Below, one piece after another: positions 45,799-53,803 of a DNA stretch of 64,000 nt. Under the pieces are notes generated by a model, which saw only the letters and a list, made by a program, of their open reading frames with translations, was not told where the DNA came from and searched no databases. The stretch is from JADJPO01 sp963724535 (lineage in GTDB: Bacteria > Actinomycetota > Actinomycetes > Actinomycetales > Kineosporiaceae): NCBI GenBank assembly GCA_963724535.1, contig CAVRVD010000017.1, positions 484,500 to 548,499 of the forward strand, written 5' to 3'. The first letter of the stretch is position 1, and each line of letters begins with the position of its first letter. A program made the translations under genes and the position numbers.

Positions 45799-46463
45799 TG
45801 CGGGTCGTGATCGCTGGAGCCGGCATCGTCGGTCGGTCCATCGCCGAGGAGCTGCTCGGCAACGGGCACGAGGTGCTGCTCATCGACCGGGACCCGAAGG
45901 CGATCCGCGTCGCCAGTGTGCCGCAGGCGCAGTGGCTGCTGGCTGACGCCTGTGAGGTGACCTCGCTGGCCGAGGCCGGGCTGGCCGACTGCGACGTCGT
46001 CGTCGCCGCCAGCGGGGACGACAAGGTCAACCTGGTGGTGTCCCTGCTGGCCAAGACCGAGTACGGGGTGCCCCGCACCGTCGCTCGGGTGAACAACCCG
46101 ACCAACGAGTGGATGTACGACGAGGCCTGGGGGGTCGACGTCGCGGTGTCCACCCCCCGGTTGATGACGGCGCTGGTCGAGGAGGCGGTCTCGATCGGCG
46201 ACCTGGTGCGGATCTTCACCTTCCAGCAGAGCCACACCAACCTGGTCGAGCTCACGCTGCCGCTGGACGCACCGGTGGTCGGCACCATGGTCGGGGAGAT
46301 CTCCTGGCCGCCGGACACGGTGCTGGTGGCCATCATCCGGGCGGACACCCCGATCGCTCCCAGCCGGGACGACACCCTTGAGGCCAACGACGAGCTGATG
46401 TTCGTCACCGTGCCCGGCTCCGAGGACGAGCTGCAGGCACTGCTCAGCCCGAATCGCTCCTGA
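45798..46463 (+). CDS. trkA: RCK (TrkA-type) potassium uptake regulatory protein, second of two
   Basis: A 221-residue RCK protein paralogous to its neighbour. VVIAGAGIVGRSIAEELLGNGHEVLLIDRDP is the nucleotide-binding loop, and ARVNNPTNEWMYDEAWGVDVAVSTPRL is characteristic of the CeoC type. The RCK-C part (LVELTLPLDAPVVGTMVGEISWPPDTVLVAIIR) is complete. It starts one base inside the upstream stop and overlaps the convergent DUF3159 gene by 20 bp. The pair probably forms a hetero-octameric gating ring; the partner could be the divergent KimA-type protein or a channel elsewhere. Confidence 0.92.
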   Translation: MRVVIAGAGIVGRSIAEELLGNGHEVLLIDRDPKAIRVASVPQAQWLLADACEVTSLAEAGLADCDVVVAASGDDKVNLVVSLLAKTEYGVPRTVARVNNPTNEWMYDEAWGVDVAVSTPRLMTALVEEAVSIGDLVRIFTFQQSHTNLVELTLPLDAPVVGTMVGEISWPPDTVLVAIIRADTPIAPSRDDTLEANDELMFVTVPGSEDELQALLSPNRS

Positions 46464-47196
46464 GCCGACCGGCGGCCAGCCCCTGGTCGTCGGGCTCGAC
46501 CGGCTCTCTGGCCTCCTTCGGCGCATGCGCGACCGGCACCCTGCGGATCACGACCCAGGTCAGGTAGGCCGTCAGGGCGAACAGCGGCAGCCCCAGCAGC
46601 ACGTTGGCGAACCCGAGGGCCGCCGTCATCGCGGCCAGGTAGAGCGGGACCTGAACGAGGAGGCGGGCCGCGAACATACCGAACCACAGCCAGGTCGCCT
46701 GAGAGTAGGCGCGCAGCCGACCCGGCACCGAGCGCCAGTGCGTCATCTCGCCCAGGGCGAACCCGAGCACGACGCCCACCAGGGGCCAGCGCACGAGAAT
46801 CGACACGGCGTAGGCCGCGGCGTAGGCGGCGTTCTTGATGATCGAGGGTAGGAAGAAGTTCTCCGACCTGCCGGTGCGTAGGGCGAAGAACGCCCCGATC
46901 CCGACACCGATCACCCCGGACAGGGCCTGGGTCAGCGGCTCCCGACGGGCCAGCCGCGCGGTGCTGAACAGTACTGACGGCACCAGCGCAACGATGCAGG
47001 ACAGCTTCAGGTCCCGGGTCAATCCGAAGATCACCGAGAACAGCGTGATCGGGACCACCGACTCCAGCAGGCCGCGGACGCCGCCGATGGACTTCTCCAG
47101 CGAGAACCCCTCCGCCATCGCCTGGGTCATCGCCCCACGCAGGGACCCCCCGCCGACCTGGTCGGCGCCCGCAGCGACCTCCCGCGGCTCAGTCAC
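46444..47196 (-). CDS. DUF3159 membrane protein
   Basis: A 250-residue polytopic membrane protein of an actinobacterial family of unknown function. It begins with a short soluble part (GFSLEKSIGGVRGLLESVVPITLFSVIFGLT) and has about six or seven helices, including the conserved WPLVGVVLGFALGEMTHWR and TWLWFGMFAARLLVQVPLYL. GTG 47196 overlaps the OB-fold gene stop by eight bases. It is the last gene of the reverse-strand dut-DUF3710-OB-DUF3159 operon and converges with trkA. Confidence 0.88.
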   Translation of the reverse strand: MTEPREVAAGADQVGGGSLRGAMTQAMAEGFSLEKSIGGVRGLLESVVPITLFSVIFGLTRDLKLSCIVALVPSVLFSTARLARREPLTQALSGVIGVGIGAFFALRTGRSENFFLPSIIKNAAYAAAYAVSILVRWPLVGVVLGFALGEMTHWRSVPGRLRAYSQATWLWFGMFAARLLVQVPLYLAAMTAALGFANVLLGLPLFALTAYLTWVVIRRVPVAHAPKEAREPVEPDDQGLAAGRLRSDSG

Positions 47197-47566
47197 GGGC
47201 GATCAGCTCGTAGCGCGGGTTGAACACCGCGGTCTCCCCCTCGCACAACGTGACCAAGCCGTGCACCCGGATCCGTCGCCCAGGCTCGACACCGGCGATC
47301 TGACGCCGGCCCAGCCAGATCACCTTGAGCGTGCCAGTTCCGTCGTACAACGCCGCCTCCAGGGCCGGCACGCCGGCCCGGGGCCGCAGAGTGACCGAGC
47401 TCAGGGTGCCGCACACCGTCGCGGGCCGCCGCGGCATCAGCTCGCTGATCGGCGAGCCGCCCAGCTGCACGGATCGTTCCTGCTCCTGCTCGGCGTGTAC
47501 CTGCTGCTGGGGCGCCACCATCCGGGTCAGGGCAGAGCGGAACCGGGAGCTCGACTGCGTGGCCAT
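47189..47566 (-). CDS. OB-fold nucleic-acid-binding protein
   Basis: A 125-residue protein with an OB-fold from about residue 50 (TVCGTLSSVTLRPRAGVPALEAALYDGTGTLKVIWLGRRQIAGVEPGRRIRVHGLVT), as in RecG-wedge or aspartyl-tRNA-synthetase-like anticodon-binding domains. A helical Gln/Glu-rich N-terminus precedes it. It would bind single-stranded nucleic acid. ATG 47566. It sits between DUF3710 and DUF3159 in one operon; the specific role is unknown. Confidence 0.88.
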   Translation of the reverse strand: MATQSSSRFRSALTRMVAPQQQVHAEQEQERSVQLGGSPISELMPRRPATVCGTLSSVTLRPRAGVPALEAALYDGTGTLKVIWLGRRQIAGVEPGRRIRVHGLVTLCEGETAVFNPRYELIARD

Positions 47567-47594
47567 GTCACCAGGGTAGGCGCAGGGGGCGGGC

Positions 47595-48371
47595 TCAGCG
47601 CACTTCGGTGATCTCCGGTCCTCTGGCGAACGGGTCCAGATCGTCCTGCCGCCGGGACTCGGGGGTCCCCCCGGCCTCGGCCCCGGACTCCGCCGCACCT
47701 GCGGCCTCGCCGACGACCTCCTGCGGCAGGTGCAACGGCAGCAGCTCGCGAGGAGCCATCGCCTCCGGGCCCCTGACCACGACCACGTCCCGAACCACCG
47801 ACTCCAGCTCCTGCGCCGCGGCCGGCTCGGCCACGGCCGCACCGTGGAACACCGCACGCAGGAACCAGCGTGGGCCGTCGATGCCGGCGAACCGGGCAGG
47901 TTGGTGCCCGGTGCGTCCGTCCGCGGTGCGCACCGGGATCCGAGCGAGAAGCTCGGGGCCGAACGCCCCCTGCTGCTCGTCGACCGTGCCGCCTTGCTGG
48001 GTGATGCCGGCGGCGATCTCGGCGCGGATCTCCGGCCAGATGCCCTCGCTCCGGGGGGCGGCGAAAGCCTGCAGCTGGACCGCGGAGGCACCCAGCTGCA
48101 CCGTCGCCGAGGTCACCGACCCGGTGCCCTCCTCGACGTCCAGGCGCAGCTCCATGCCTTCTCGACCGCGCAGCAACACCGCTCCTAGGTCGACGTAGCC
48201 CTCGGGCTGGTCGCGCTCGGCGACGTCCCACGGCCCGTCGGGGCGTGGACTCAGCCCCGACCCGCCCGGGTCCGCGTCCTCGACCACGTCTTGATCCGGC
48301 TGCTCCGCCTCGGGGGCGGACTCACCGGCGGCCGGGTCCTCGTCCCGGCTGCGACGCCCGAACCATCTCAC
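47595..48371 (-). CDS. DUF3710 protein
   Basis: A 258-residue soluble actinobacterial protein of unknown function. A charged, disordered N-terminus (RWFGRRSRDEDPAAGESAPEAE) is followed by the conserved domain (GYVDLGAVLLRGREGMELRLDVEEGTGSVTSATVQLGASAVQLQAFAAPRSEGIWPEIRAEIAAGI and GPRWFLRAVFHGAA). The C-terminus is Asp/Glu-rich. GTG 48371 overlaps the dut stop by four bases, so dut and this gene are translationally coupled. Confidence 0.9.
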   Translation of the reverse strand: MRWFGRRSRDEDPAAGESAPEAEQPDQDVVEDADPGGSGLSPRPDGPWDVAERDQPEGYVDLGAVLLRGREGMELRLDVEEGTGSVTSATVQLGASAVQLQAFAAPRSEGIWPEIRAEIAAGITQQGGTVDEQQGAFGPELLARIPVRTADGRTGHQPARFAGIDGPRWFLRAVFHGAAVAEPAAAQELESVVRDVVVVRGPEAMAPRELLPLHLPQEVVGEAAGAAESGAEAGGTPESRRQDDLDPFARGPEITEVR

Positions 48372-48880
48372 TGCCCCTCACCCCTTCCTCCCGCGCCCGA
48401 GAAGCCCCCGGTCGACCCGAGCCCACCATGACCCCGCTCAGATGCCGCCAGGTCGATGACCTCGACGAACTCGGCGCGCTCGACGCGCTGGACGACGAGC
48501 TGGGCGATCCGGTCCCCACGTCGCAACCGGACGCCGTGGGAGCGGTCGGTGTTCAGCAACGTGACCATGATCTCCCCCCGGTATCCCGAGTCGATGGTCC
48601 CGGGCGCGTTCACCACGGTAACCCCGTGTCGCGCGGCAAGTCCGGAGCGGGGGTGGACGAAGCCGGCATACCCCTTGGGCAGCGCCACCGCCACCCCGGT
48701 GGGGACCACCTGTCGCTGCCCGGGCGCCAGGTCGACGTCGACGGCGGCGCACAGGTCGGCCCCGGCGTCGCCGGGGTGGGCATAGCACGGCATCGGCAGC
48801 CCGCCGTCCAGGCGTCGGGTCGGCACCGCGACGGCGACCTCTGCGGACGAGGCGGCCTCGGGCCGGGACAGGGAGGTCAC
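48368..48880 (-). CDS. dut: Deoxyuridine 5'-triphosphate nucleotidohydrolase (dUTPase)
   Basis: A 170-residue trimeric dUTPase that hydrolyses dUTP to dUMP and diphosphate. The five motifs are visible: AHPGDAGADLCA (1), PRSGLAARHGV (2), VVNAPGTIDSGYRGEIMV (3), RRGDRIAQLVVQ (4), and the C-terminal GLGSTGGFSGAGG arm (5). The start is GTG 48880. It leads the DUF3710/OB/DUF3159 operon, and a divergent DUF3093 gene begins 115 bp away. Confidence 0.96.
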   Translation of the reverse strand: MTSLSRPEAASSAEVAVAVPTRRLDGGLPMPCYAHPGDAGADLCAAVDVDLAPGQRQVVPTGVAVALPKGYAGFVHPRSGLAARHGVTVVNAPGTIDSGYRGEIMVTLLNTDRSHGVRLRRGDRIAQLVVQRVERAEFVEVIDLAASERGHGGLGSTGGFSGAGGRGEGQ

Positions 48881-48994
48881 CTGGCCGACCCTAGCCCGCC
48901 GCTGCCGACCGCCGCGGCAGGGCACGTCCGGCCCGGTGGGCACGGCCGCCGCAGGCCGGTCGAGGACCGGTGGGGGCCGTGGCAGGGTGAGGCC

Positions 48995-49447
48995 ATGCGC
49001 TACTCCGAACGACTGCACCCGGCGCCCTGGATCTGGGGGATGTGCGCCTTCGTGGGCATCGGGTTGGGGCTGAGCCTGTGGCCGCTCGGCCAGAGCGTCG
49101 GGGTGGCCACGGCGCTGCTGTCCGGCCTGGCCCTGGCCGGCCTCCTGGTCCGCAGCACGCCACGGCTGGCCGTGGGCGAGGGGCTGCTGCGGGCCGGGCG
49201 GGCGCAGATCCCGATCCGGCTGGTCGGCTCGGTCGAGGTGCTGGGCGCCGAGGCGATGCGCCGGGCCCACGGACCGCAGCTGGACGCCCGCGCCTACCTG
49301 TGTCTGCGCGGCTGGATCCGCACCGGGGTGCGGGTGGCCCTGGTCGACCCGGCCGACCCCACCCCGTACTGGCTGCTGTCCAGCCGCGACCCGCGGCGTC
49401 TCGCCGACGCGCTGGTCGCCGAGCGCGCCGAGGCCGGGCACGGCTGA
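48995..49447 (+). CDS. DUF3093 membrane protein
   Basis: A 150-residue actinobacterial protein with two N-terminal hydrophobic helices (WIWGMCAFVGIGLGLSLWPLG and VGVATALLSGLALAGLLV) and a soluble C-terminal part (LAVGEGLLRAGRAQIPIRLVGSVEVLGAEAMRRAHGPQLDARAYLCLRGWIRTGVRV; PTPYWLLSSRDPRRLADAL). The PxYWLxSSR pattern is family-specific. ATG 48995. Conserved beside dut and DUF4193 in this phylum; function unknown. Confidence 0.9.
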   Translation: MRYSERLHPAPWIWGMCAFVGIGLGLSLWPLGQSVGVATALLSGLALAGLLVRSTPRLAVGEGLLRAGRAQIPIRLVGSVEVLGAEAMRRAHGPQLDARAYLCLRGWIRTGVRVALVDPADPTPYWLLSSRDPRRLADALVAERAEAGHG

Positions 49448-49484
49448 GCCACCGGTCCGGTTCGGTCCCGGGACGGCGCCGCGC

Positions 49485-49784
49485 TCAGGCTGCGCACTCG
49501 CGGCACACCGGCTGACCACCGATCTCCTTGGCCAGCTGGCTGCGGTGATGCACCAGGAAGCAGCTCGAACAGGTGAACTCGTCGGCCTGGCGTGGCAGCA
49601 CCCGGACCGACAGCTCCTCGTTGGACAGGTCCGCACCGGGCAGCTCGAATCCCTCAGCCGCCTCGGTCTCGTCCTCGTCGACCGCCCCCGAACCCTTGTC
49701 GACGCGCCGGGCCTTGAGCTCCTCGATCGAGTCCTCGCTGAGGTCGTCGTCGGTCTTGCGCGGCGCGTCGTAGTCAGTCGCCAT
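49485..49784 (-). CDS. DUF4193 protein with a C-terminal zinc ribbon
   Basis: A 99-residue acidic protein. MATDYDAPRKTDDDLSEDSIEELKARR is the conserved N-terminus. The C-terminal four cysteines (CSSCFLVHHRSQLA, then VCREC) form a zinc-ribbon-like motif. ATG 49784 has a good AGGAG site. It converges on DUF3093 and is separated from the next gene by a 350-bp regulatory gap. Function unknown. Confidence 0.9.
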   Translation of the reverse strand: MATDYDAPRKTDDDLSEDSIEELKARRVDKGSGAVDEDETEAAEGFELPGADLSNEELSVRVLPRQADEFTCSSCFLVHHRSQLAKEIGGQPVCRECAA

Positions 49785-50134
49785 GCAGGTCACTCCTGTG
49801 CAAAGTCGTTGCAGCGTTGGATCACACGTATGGGGTCCGGCTCGTCGCCCTCGACCGGCACCCCTATCGGTCGGACGCACGCGTAACGCGGCGGGAACTG
49901 TTTTTGTGCCCGTGCGCGGCAGGATTGTGCACTATACGGCGCGTATTCGCGAAACCGTCCCGACCGCGGCGGTGATTCTCACCACGGCACCGAGTCGCCG
50001 TTTGTGATCCGGTCACCGGCTGGGCGCCACACCTTTGCGGAGAAGCCCTCGTGCCCGCACCCCTGCTCCCGTAGGGTCCTGTGCTTGCGCGAGCGGTGCC
50101 GGCCAGGTGCTGCCGAGGCGAACCGGAGGTGATC
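49785..50134. promoter_or_regulatory. 350-bp gap with a possible DUF4193 promoter
   Basis: No gene is credible here. On the minus strand TATAGT (complement of 49931-49936) is a plausible -10 element for the DUF4193 gene, giving a leader of about 140 bases. It overlaps the 13-bp palindrome ATACGGCGCGTAT (49934-49946), which could be an operator. Nothing else clear is seen. Confidence 0.35.
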
Positions 50135-50386
50135 GTGACCGGGTTCCACCAGATGATCAGGTCCCGCGTGGCCGAGGCCGAGGACGGGCTGGAGGAGGCC
50201 GCGCGCAGCCATGACGACTACCACCTCGAGATCCGGCTCGGCGAGCTGGAGTCGTTGGTGCGACTGGCGGCCGACCACGGCGTCCTCCTGACCGGGGCTG
50301 AACAGCTGTTCGCCCGGCACGGGCGTGCCGCGCCCGACCTGACCATGACCGGCCCGATCGACCTGGCCGGCCTCGCCGCCGGCTGA
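50135..50386 (+). CDS. Small soluble protein of unknown function
   Basis: An 83-residue, mostly helical, acidic protein (TGFHQMIRSRVAEAEDGLEEAARSHDDYHLEIRLGELESLVRLAADHGV). GTG 50135 follows GGAGG at 5-bp spacing, which decides the start over the upstream ATG 50081. No domain is recognised. It lies between DUF4193 and suhB, a position where small conserved actinobacterial proteins are common. It is convergent with suhB. Confidence 0.75.
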   Translation: MTGFHQMIRSRVAEAEDGLEEAARSHDDYHLEIRLGELESLVRLAADHGVLLTGAEQLFARHGRAAPDLTMTGPIDLAGLAAG

Positions 50387-50430
50387 CCGGATCCCCCGCC
50401 GTCCGGACCCCATCGCCCCGTCGCCGGTGG

Positions 50431-51306
50431 CTAGTCCCCCTGGTCGGCGCCGAGCCGCTCCAGCTCGGTGACGATGAGCTGGTGCAGCGGCGCAGCGGCC
50501 GCCACGAGCATGTCCGGTGACGGTGGAGCGCCACGCAGTCCGCTGACCGTGGCACCGGCCTCGGTGAGCACCAGCATCCCGGCGGCGATGTCCCACTCGT
50601 TCAGGCCGCGCTCGTAGAAGGCATCGAGCCGCCCGTCGGCGACGGCGCACAGGTCCAGCGCAGCGCTGCCGATCCGGCGCACATCGCGCACCTTCGGCAG
50701 CAGCTCGAGCAGCACCCGAGCCTGGGCCCGACGGCGGTCGGGCAGGTAGCCGAACCCGGTGCCGACCAGCGCGTTCTGCAGGGTGGGGGGCTCGGACACG
50801 GTGATCGCCTGGCCGTCCCGGTAGGCGCCGCGACCGGCGCCAGCCGTCCAGGTGCGCCCGGTGCCGGCCTCCACCACGCAGCCGGCCAACGGGCGCCAGC
50901 GCCCCGGCCGGGTCACCTCGCCGGTGACCACGGCGATGCTCACCGCATAGGCCGGGATGCCGTAGAGGTAGTTCACCGTGCCGTCGATCGGGTCGACCAG
51001 CCAGGTCAGGCCGCTGCCGCCGCGGTGGTGGCCGTCCTCCTCGCCGTAGATCGCGTCGTCCGGGCGGGCCTGGCCGATCCGGCGGCGGATCAGGTCCTCC
51101 GCCGCTCGGTCCATCTCGGTGACCACGTCGGTGGGGCTGGACTTGGTGGCCAGCACGTCCACCCGTGCCGGGCGGCCGGCCGCGATCAGCTCGGCGGCCT
51201 CGCGCGCTGTGTTCTCGGCGAGCTCGATCAGACCGGTGAGCTCGGGCGGCTGCTCGGGCGGCTGCGCCGCCCCGGCGGCGCCCGGCCGGTCCACGGCCGA
51301 GGTCAT
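50431..51306 (-). CDS. suhB: Inositol monophosphatase family protein
   Basis: A 291-residue Mg-dependent phosphatase. Metal-site motifs are AIYGEEDGHH, TWLVDPIDGTVNYLYG and NEWDIAAGMLVLTEAGA. It would dephosphorylate myo-inositol-1-phosphate for phosphatidylinositol and mycothiol synthesis, though related members use other sugar phosphates. The ATG overlaps the ferrochelatase stop by four bases (ATGA), a coupling common in actinobacteria. Confidence 0.93.
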   Translation of the reverse strand: MTSAVDRPGAAGAAQPPEQPPELTGLIELAENTAREAAELIAAGRPARVDVLATKSSPTDVVTEMDRAAEDLIRRRIGQARPDDAIYGEEDGHHRGGSGLTWLVDPIDGTVNYLYGIPAYAVSIAVVTGEVTRPGRWRPLAGCVVEAGTGRTWTAGAGRGAYRDGQAITVSEPPTLQNALVGTGFGYLPDRRRAQARVLLELLPKVRDVRRIGSAALDLCAVADGRLDAFYERGLNEWDIAAGMLVLTEAGATVSGLRGAPPSPDMLVAAAAPLHQLIVTELERLGADQGD

Positions 51307-52430
51307 GCCGGACGCCCCGCGGGAGCGCAGCAGCCGACCGGGCAGCGGGCGGGCAACGGCCCCAGCGCTCCGGTGACCGCCGGCTCGATGGAGGCACCGC
51401 GGGCCTCGGCGGCCCGTTCCAGGACCAGGTCCACCAGTGCGCAGACGAAGGCCGGGTGTACCCCGACTGCGGCCGACCGGGCGAAGCCGAGGCCCAGCCG
51501 GTCGGCCAAGCCCGCCGCTTCGGTATCCAGGTCGTAGATCACCTCCATGTGGTCACTGATGAAGCCGATCGGCACCAGCACGACGCCGGAGACACCGACC
51601 TGGGCCACCTCCGTCAGGTAGTCACCGACGTCCGGTTCCAGCCAGGGCACGTGCGGCGAGCCGGACCGAGAGCAGTAGACGAGGTCCCAGCCCGGCGAAC
51701 GGCCGATCCGGCCAGCGACGGCGTCCATCACGGTCTGGGCGACATCGAGGTGCTGGCGGGAGTAGGCCCCCCCGCCGGGACCGGAGCGCTCCTGCATGGA
51801 CAGCGGGATGGAGTGGGTCACGAAGACGATCCGAGCCGAGGTCGCCGCCTGCGGCGACAGCGACGCGAACGCCGCGACCACGGCGTCGACGTTGGCCGCG
51901 ACGAACCCCGGATGGTTGAAGTAGCCCCGGACCTTGTCGACGGACAGCTCGATCCCCTCGGCGGCCAGCTCCGCCAGCGCGGCCACCATGTCGTCTTGGT
52001 ACTGGCGGCATCCGGAGTAGCTGGAATAGGCGCTGGTGACCACCGTCACCAGTCGCCGGGCGCCGCGACGGTACGCCTCACGCAGGGTGTCGACCAGGAA
52101 CGGGTGCCAGTTGCGGTTGCCCCAGTACAACGGCAGCTCGACCCCACGCTCCTTCAGCTCGGCCCCGATCGCCGCGAGCAGGGCACGGTTCTGGTCATTG
52201 ATCGGGCTGCGGCCGCCGAACGCGTCGTAGTGCTCGGCCACCGACTCCAGCCGCTCCCGGGGGATACCGCGGCCACGGGTCACGTTCTCCAGGAACGGCA
52301 GCACGTCCGCGGCCTGCTCAGGGCCGCCGAAGGACTGCAGCAGCAGCGCGTCGTACGGTGCGACGGGACTCGCCCTCGGACCGGACGACGGGCTGGCAGG
52401 GGGCTGTGGCGGAGAGGTCACGGGAGGCAT
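51303..52430 (-). CDS. cpfC: Coproporphyrin III ferrochelatase with an Fe-S cysteine set
   Basis: A 375-residue enzyme that inserts iron into coproporphyrin III before ChdC makes heme. Typical stretches are DALLLQSFGGPEQAADVLPFLENV, YWGNRNWHPF, VTSAYSSYSGCRQYQDD and the catalytic-His motif VFVTHSIPLSMQE, with IGFISDHMEVIYDLD. Cys141 (SGCRQY) and C-terminal Cys363, Cys367, Cys368 (CPVGCC) match the four ligands of the [2Fe-2S] cluster known from the mycobacterial enzyme. ATG 52430 begins a Pro-rich leader. Also named hemH. Confidence 0.95.
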   Translation of the reverse strand: MPPVTSPPQPPASPSSGPRASPVAPYDALLLQSFGGPEQAADVLPFLENVTRGRGIPRERLESVAEHYDAFGGRSPINDQNRALLAAIGAELKERGVELPLYWGNRNWHPFLVDTLREAYRRGARRLVTVVTSAYSSYSGCRQYQDDMVAALAELAAEGIELSVDKVRGYFNHPGFVAANVDAVVAAFASLSPQAATSARIVFVTHSIPLSMQERSGPGGGAYSRQHLDVAQTVMDAVAGRIGRSPGWDLVYCSRSGSPHVPWLEPDVGDYLTEVAQVGVSGVVLVPIGFISDHMEVIYDLDTEAAGLADRLGLGFARSAAVGVHPAFVCALVDLVLERAAEARGASIEPAVTGALGPLPARCPVGCCAPAGRPA

Positions 52431-52637
52431 CCTCGCATCCGTGACCGGACGCGACCCGGCGGACCTGGGCAGTCACCCTCGGTGCCGGTCGCAGCCCCAG
52501 ACCTGGACGGCCGGACGGCCAGGGCACGCAAAGTAGCCGTCTGGGAAGGGCATCTGACGCCACGCCCGGCAACATGCTTCGACTTGCCTGTTGGGGGTGG
52601 CACAGTCGGACCAGGACGCATCAGGGAGGGGTGACAG

Positions 52638-53768
52638 ATGCAGGACCTCACGCTCGTCGGCGTCCACGACGACGGGGAGCACCTGGTGCTCGCCGCATCC
52701 GACGGCCAGAGGTTTCGGGTCCGGGTGGACGAGGCGATGCGGGCCGCCGTCCGCCGGGACCGACCCCGCCTGGGACAGCTGCAGATCGAGCTGGACGGCA
52801 AGCTGCGTCCCCGCGACATCCAGGCCCGGATCCGCACCGGCGAGACGGCCGAGGGCATCGCCGAGGGCAGCGGCCTGCCGATCGAGTACGTCCGCCGGTA
52901 CGAAGGCCCGGTACTGGCCGAACGCGAGTTCGTGGTGCGCCAGGCCCGCGCGGTCAGGCTGCGCGCGTCGGCCGGCGGCAGCGCCCCGCCGACCCTCGAG
53001 GAGCTGGTGAGCCAGCGGCTGTCCGCCCGGGAGGTGGACCCGGACCAGGCGCTCTGGGACGCCTGGCGGGTCGAGGACGGCACCTGGGTGGTCACCCTCA
53101 CCTTCACCGCGGGCACCCGGGAGCGTCGCGCCCAGTGGGGCTACGACGCCCAGTTGCGGCACGTCACCCCCCAGGACGACGAGGCACGGTGGCTCACCGA
53201 CGACATCCCGGCCGCCAGCCCCGGCGCCGCCACCCATCGACGGCTGGTGCCGATCCGCTCCGGCGAGGACGGGGACACCCGCGAGCATGTCTTCGACGTG
53301 GAGGCGGACGGTTCGGTTCAGCCGACGACCTGGCCGGCCGCAGCCACCGTGGACCTGCTCGACACGCTGCGCGAGCGACGCGGACGACGGCAGCGCCCGG
53401 TCATCGACCATGATCACCTGGACCGCGACGAGGCCGGGCCGGCCGTCCCCGAACCCGCTTCCCCGACCTCGGCCCGGTCCGCCGCCCTGCCCCCCGCGGC
53501 GCACCCGCCGGCCTCCCGTCCGGAGCTGGCTGACGACGCCGAGGTGCTCGAGCTGCCGGACGCCGCGCCGAACACCGCTGGGGTGGGCGCCGGTGTGAAC
53601 GTGCGGGACACCCCCGGTCAGGAGGAGCCCGTCGTCGCCCACCCCGCCGGCGCAGGGACGTCCGCCGGCTCCGCGGCCGGGCCGGTGCCGGCCCCGGCCA
53701 CCCGGCGCGGTAAGCGGGCCAGCGTGCCCAGCTGGGACGACATCGTGTTCGGCGGCCGCCGCGAGTAG
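52638..53768 (+). CDS. sepH: Septation protein SepH
   Basis: A 376-residue actinobacterial cell-division protein that in Streptomyces venezuelae binds FtsZ and promotes its assembly. The N-terminal DUF3071 domain (LTLVGVHDDGEHLVLAASDGQRFRVRVDEAMRAAV) includes a helix-turn-helix (IQARIRTGETAEGIAEGSGLPIEYVRRYEGPVLAERE). A long Pro/Ala-rich disordered linker ends in the conserved tail RASVPSWDDIVFG. ATG 52638 has GAGGGG upstream. It is divergent from the ferrochelatase gene. Confidence 0.94.
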   Translation: MQDLTLVGVHDDGEHLVLAASDGQRFRVRVDEAMRAAVRRDRPRLGQLQIELDGKLRPRDIQARIRTGETAEGIAEGSGLPIEYVRRYEGPVLAEREFVVRQARAVRLRASAGGSAPPTLEELVSQRLSAREVDPDQALWDAWRVEDGTWVVTLTFTAGTRERRAQWGYDAQLRHVTPQDDEARWLTDDIPAASPGAATHRRLVPIRSGEDGDTREHVFDVEADGSVQPTTWPAAATVDLLDTLRERRGRRQRPVIDHDHLDRDEAGPAVPEPASPTSARSAALPPAAHPPASRPELADDAEVLELPDAAPNTAGVGAGVNVRDTPGQEEPVVAHPAGAGTSAGSAAGPVPAPATRRGKRASVPSWDDIVFGGRRE

Positions 53769-53803
53769 AGCGGAACAGCCAGCCCCGATCGGAAAGCGAC
53801 GGG

